Of a stretch of 8,664 nt of DNA, positions 7,337 through 8,664 are shown one piece after another (the first letter of the stretch is position 1; each line of letters starts with the position of its first letter). The stretch is taken from contig QOAL01000169.1 in the NCBI GenBank assembly GCA_003978135.1, forward strand, positions 1 through 8,664, written 5' to 3'. The stretch is from Thermodesulfatator sp. GTDB taxonomy: Bacteria > Desulfobacterota > Dissulfuribacteria > Dissulfuribacterales > QOAL01. The notes under the pieces are model-generated. The model was not told the DNA's origin, ran no database searches, and saw only the letters and a list, made by a program, of their open reading frames with translations. Both the position numbers and the translations under genes were made by a program.

Positions 7337-7365
7337 ATTAAATAAAAGAGTAAAAAGCAAGTCAA
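7337..7365 (-). promoter_or_regulatory. sigma70-like promoter of the six-gene operon
   Basis: On the minus strand TTGACT (7360-7365) is followed by a 17-nt spacer and TTTAAT (7337-7342); each box matches the consensus at five of six bases. Transcription would start near 7330, leaving a leader of about 30 nt with GAGAGGAG at 7305-7312 before the epimerase ATG. It is the only strong promoter I find ahead of the tightly spaced genes. Confidence 0.65.
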
Positions 7366-7480
7366 TATCAATTCAAATCACAAATAGCCAAGATTAAAGA
7401 TCCTGAGTCGCAACATTAGTATCAGTTTTCGCTATATAAGAGAGTAAAAAATTGCCTTGAACTGAATTATGTGGAGATGA
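7366..7480. other. AT-rich intergenic stretch without recognised terminator
   Basis: This lies between the stop of the small exported protein gene and the operon promoter. I see no stable GC-rich hairpin with a T run on the minus strand, so read-through from the upstream gene into the operon is possible. A 10-bp sequence AGAGTAAAAA occurs at 7441-7450 and again at 7347-7356 inside the promoter spacer; this may be chance in AT-rich DNA. Confidence 0.4.
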
Positions 7481-7921
7481 TTATTGTACTACCTCTGGCG
7501 GAGGTGGCGGCGGAGTTGCCTGGGAATCTTTTTGTTTTTCCTTTGTTCTTTCTTCTTCCAAACTTTTTGCAAGTGCCCTTTTTTCTTCTATAATGTTTGC
7601 TCTTTTGTACCTGTGCCCGAAATTTCCTATGGGTCTCTGGAATGTAAACCAGGCGGGATATTCAACTAATTGCTGTCTGGCTGTATCAGCGCTGTCGGAC
7701 GGGATGGTAAAGGGCAGGGTTATCACATAAAAAACAGAACCGATCACCGTGGACACAACACCCAGGGGCCTTACCAGAACCCCGTCAGCCATCACAGCCA
7801 CCGGATCCGGAGATGTCCTGTATTTTTCAGGCTCTGCCATGCTGTTCTGGACACTTGTGCAGAAAAAAGTAAGTGAAAAAAACAAAACCACCTTGAACAG
7901 TTTGTTTTTTATAGCGTTCAT
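7481..7921 (-). CDS. small exported protein with proline-rich tail, function unknown
   Basis: I do not recognise a named function for this 146-residue protein. It has a classic signal peptide: K-N-K-L-F-K, a hydrophobic core (10-20) and a likely cut after S-M-A at 29. Cys21 does not sit in a proper lipobox. A second hydrophobic stretch (48-73, R-P-L-G-V-V-S-T-V-I-G onward) could hold it at the membrane. It is followed by W-F-T-F-Q-R-P-I-G (91-99), then a charged probable helix (110-134) and six consecutive prolines (137-142). The R-P-L-G...hydrophobic...R-P-I-G layout recalls a group of uncharacterised proteobacterial envelope proteins, from memory only. ATG 7921 is chosen because AGGAG lies 7 nt upstream and the signal peptide starts there. 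The frame stays open to 8053, but that would overlap the divergent hydrolase. It appears to be a single-gene unit. Confidence 0.75.
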   Translation of the reverse strand: MNAIKNKLFKVVLFFSLTFFCTSVQNSMAEPEKYRTSPDPVAVMADGVLVRPLGVVSTVIGSVFYVITLPFTIPSDSADTARQQLVEYPAWFTFQRPIGNFGHRYKRANIIEEKRALAKSLEEERTKEKQKDSQATPPPPPPEVVQ

Positions 7922-7952
7922 ATAGGTTCTCCTGTTTTTTATATGTGATTGT

Positions 7953-7968
7953 CTGGATGTTGATCCAG
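7953..7968. promoter_or_regulatory. perfect 6-bp inverted repeat in the divergent spacer (possible operator)
   Basis: CTGGAT (7953-7958), GTTG, ATCCAG (7963-7968) form a perfect inverted repeat between two divergent genes. On the plus strand it largely fills the space between a weak -35-like TTGTCT (7949-7954) and a poor -10-like TAAATA (7971-7976), a common place for a repressor site. It could also be a small RNA hairpin or chance. Confidence 0.35.
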
Positions 7969-8000
7969 CGTAAATAAATTGAGAGGGAGTTGCAAGGTTA

Positions 8001-8664
8001 TTGGAAGAGTTTGATTTTGAACCAGTAGAAATCCTGGTGGCCAATGCAGTCAAAAAGCACCTGTTCCCCTGCGCCGCCCTGTCGGTTGCCCTGGACGGGG
8101 TAATTTTGTACAGGTGCTGGTACGGAGCAAAGACTTATGCTCCCTGGATCGGCAAGATCGGAAGTGATGCTGTTTTTGACCTGGCCTCTCTGACCAAGCC
8201 TCTGGTGACCGCCATTTCATTTATGCTGCTTACAGACAACGGTGTGTTGGATCTGAACGAGAAGATCCCTGCTTTTTTTGAACAGGTTCCCGGGGACAAG
8301 GCAGATATCAGCATAAAACATCTCCTTAGCCATGCATCTGGAATTTGCGCCCATGAAAGTTTTTACCATGGAAAATATGCATCCGAGCTTGCAGCGCATG
8401 CCAACAGAATCGACTTGGCCTGCAGGCTTATTCTTGCCATGCCCCTGGCGGTCAGGCCAGGCACCAGAAACATTTACAGTGATCTGGGCTACATCCTCCT
8501 GGGCCACATTATAGAAAAGATAACAGGGCAAGCGCCCTTTGATTTTGCCATGCAGGAGGTCTTTAAGCCTCTCGGGATTGAGGGTTTTTTCTGGTCGGAA
8601 GATCCGGCACTTTCCTGGAAACAAGTCGTTCCGTCTGGTTTTTGTCAAACAAGAAATAGGTGTC
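8001..8664 (+). CDS. beta-lactamase-family serine hydrolase, partial (runs off the right edge)
   Basis: This is the N-terminal part (221 codons seen) of a class C beta-lactamase/penicillin-binding-protein-like serine hydrolase. Members act as esterases, D-amino-acid peptidases or cell-wall enzymes; the substrate here cannot be told. The catalytic S-x-x-K is S63-L-T-K66 in F-D-L-A-S-L-T-K-P-L. The second motif, Y-x-N, is Y159-S-D in R-N-I-Y-S-D-L-G-Y, a common Asp variant. H-L-L-S-H-A-S-G-I follows the first motif as expected. The third motif lies beyond the edge. The last residues (V-V-P-S-G-F-C) match the usual A-P-T-x-x-C segment of the esterase-like subgroup. The frame is open from 7983 with no ATG before the conserved region. 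TTG 8001 (L-E-E-F-D-F) is my choice, with AAGG at 7994-7997 unusually close; GTG 8037 is possible. I see no signal peptide, so a cytoplasmic location is likely. Confidence 0.8.
   Translation, partial: MEEFDFEPVEILVANAVKKHLFPCAALSVALDGVILYRCWYGAKTYAPWIGKIGSDAVFDLASLTKPLVTAISFMLLTDNGVLDLNEKIPAFFEQVPGDKADISIKHLLSHASGICAHESFYHGKYASELAAHANRIDLACRLILAMPLAVRPGTRNIYSDLGYILLGHIIEKITGQAPFDFAMQEVFKPLGIEGFFWSEDPALSWKQVVPSGFCQTRNRC

Noticed and set aside
7347..7450. 10-bp direct repeat AGAGTAAAAA
   Set aside because: Only two short copies in AT-rich DNA with no extension on either side; likely chance.
7922..8053. Longer start for the small exported protein (190 aa)
   Set aside because: The extra 44 residues have no family character, would bury the signal peptide inside the protein and overlap the divergent gene; ATG 7921 has a good AGGAG.
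8217..8648. Minus-strand open frame of 143 codons at the right edge
   Set aside because: It is antisense to the serine hydrolase, whose SxxK and YSD motifs are clear.
1..8664. CRISPR arrays, tRNA or rRNA genes, insertion sequences, phage genes
   Set aside because: I found no spaced repeats, no cloverleaf-like sequence, no transposase or phage motif and no terminal inverted repeats.

Overview
The window looks like a chromosomal stretch of an anaerobic or facultative Gram-negative bacterium with moderate GC. The gene mix (LarC, L-aspartate oxidase, ThyX, a WecA-type transferase) would suit a Desulfobacterota-like organism, but this placement is a weak inference because no rRNA or single-lineage marker is present. 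I see no insertion sequence, phage gene, tRNA, rRNA or CRISPR array.

Layout: positions 222-7300 hold six tightly packed minus-strand genes that read as one operon. In transcription order they are an NAD-dependent nucleotide-sugar epimerase/dehydratase, a two-part membrane protein (WecA/MraY-type sugar-phosphate transferase joined to a FlaA1/CapD-type membrane plus Rossmann region), thyX, nadB, a TVP38/TMEM64 membrane protein, and a larC homologue that stops early. Junctions are 1 nt, 24 nt, a GTGA overlap, 36 nt and a TTGA overlap. A good sigma70-like promoter (TTGACT, 17 nt, TTTAAT) lies at 7337-7365, just ahead of the first gene. Upstream is a separate minus-strand gene for a small exported protein with a six-proline tail (7481-7921). 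Divergent from it, a plus-strand serine hydrolase of the beta-lactamase family begins near 8001 and runs off the right edge. The 79-nt divergent spacer holds a perfect CTGGAT/ATCCAG inverted repeat.

Function: the first two genes fit initiation of a lipid-linked surface glycan, with the epimerase supplying or altering a nucleotide sugar and the fusion protein loading sugar-1-phosphate on undecaprenyl phosphate. The next genes are housekeeping (dTMP synthesis, the first step of NAD synthesis) and are probably co-transcribed for convenience. The last gene belongs to nickel-pincer cofactor synthesis, but its C-terminal third is missing after an in-frame TAA. Family-like residues continue for about 14 codons in the same frame and then decay, so it is probably a broken gene.

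Nothing here is convincingly a new multi-gene system. The most interesting points are the interrupted larC, the transferase/Rossmann fusion lacking its usual dehydratase but sitting one nucleotide from a separate SDR gene, and the palindrome in the divergent promoter region.
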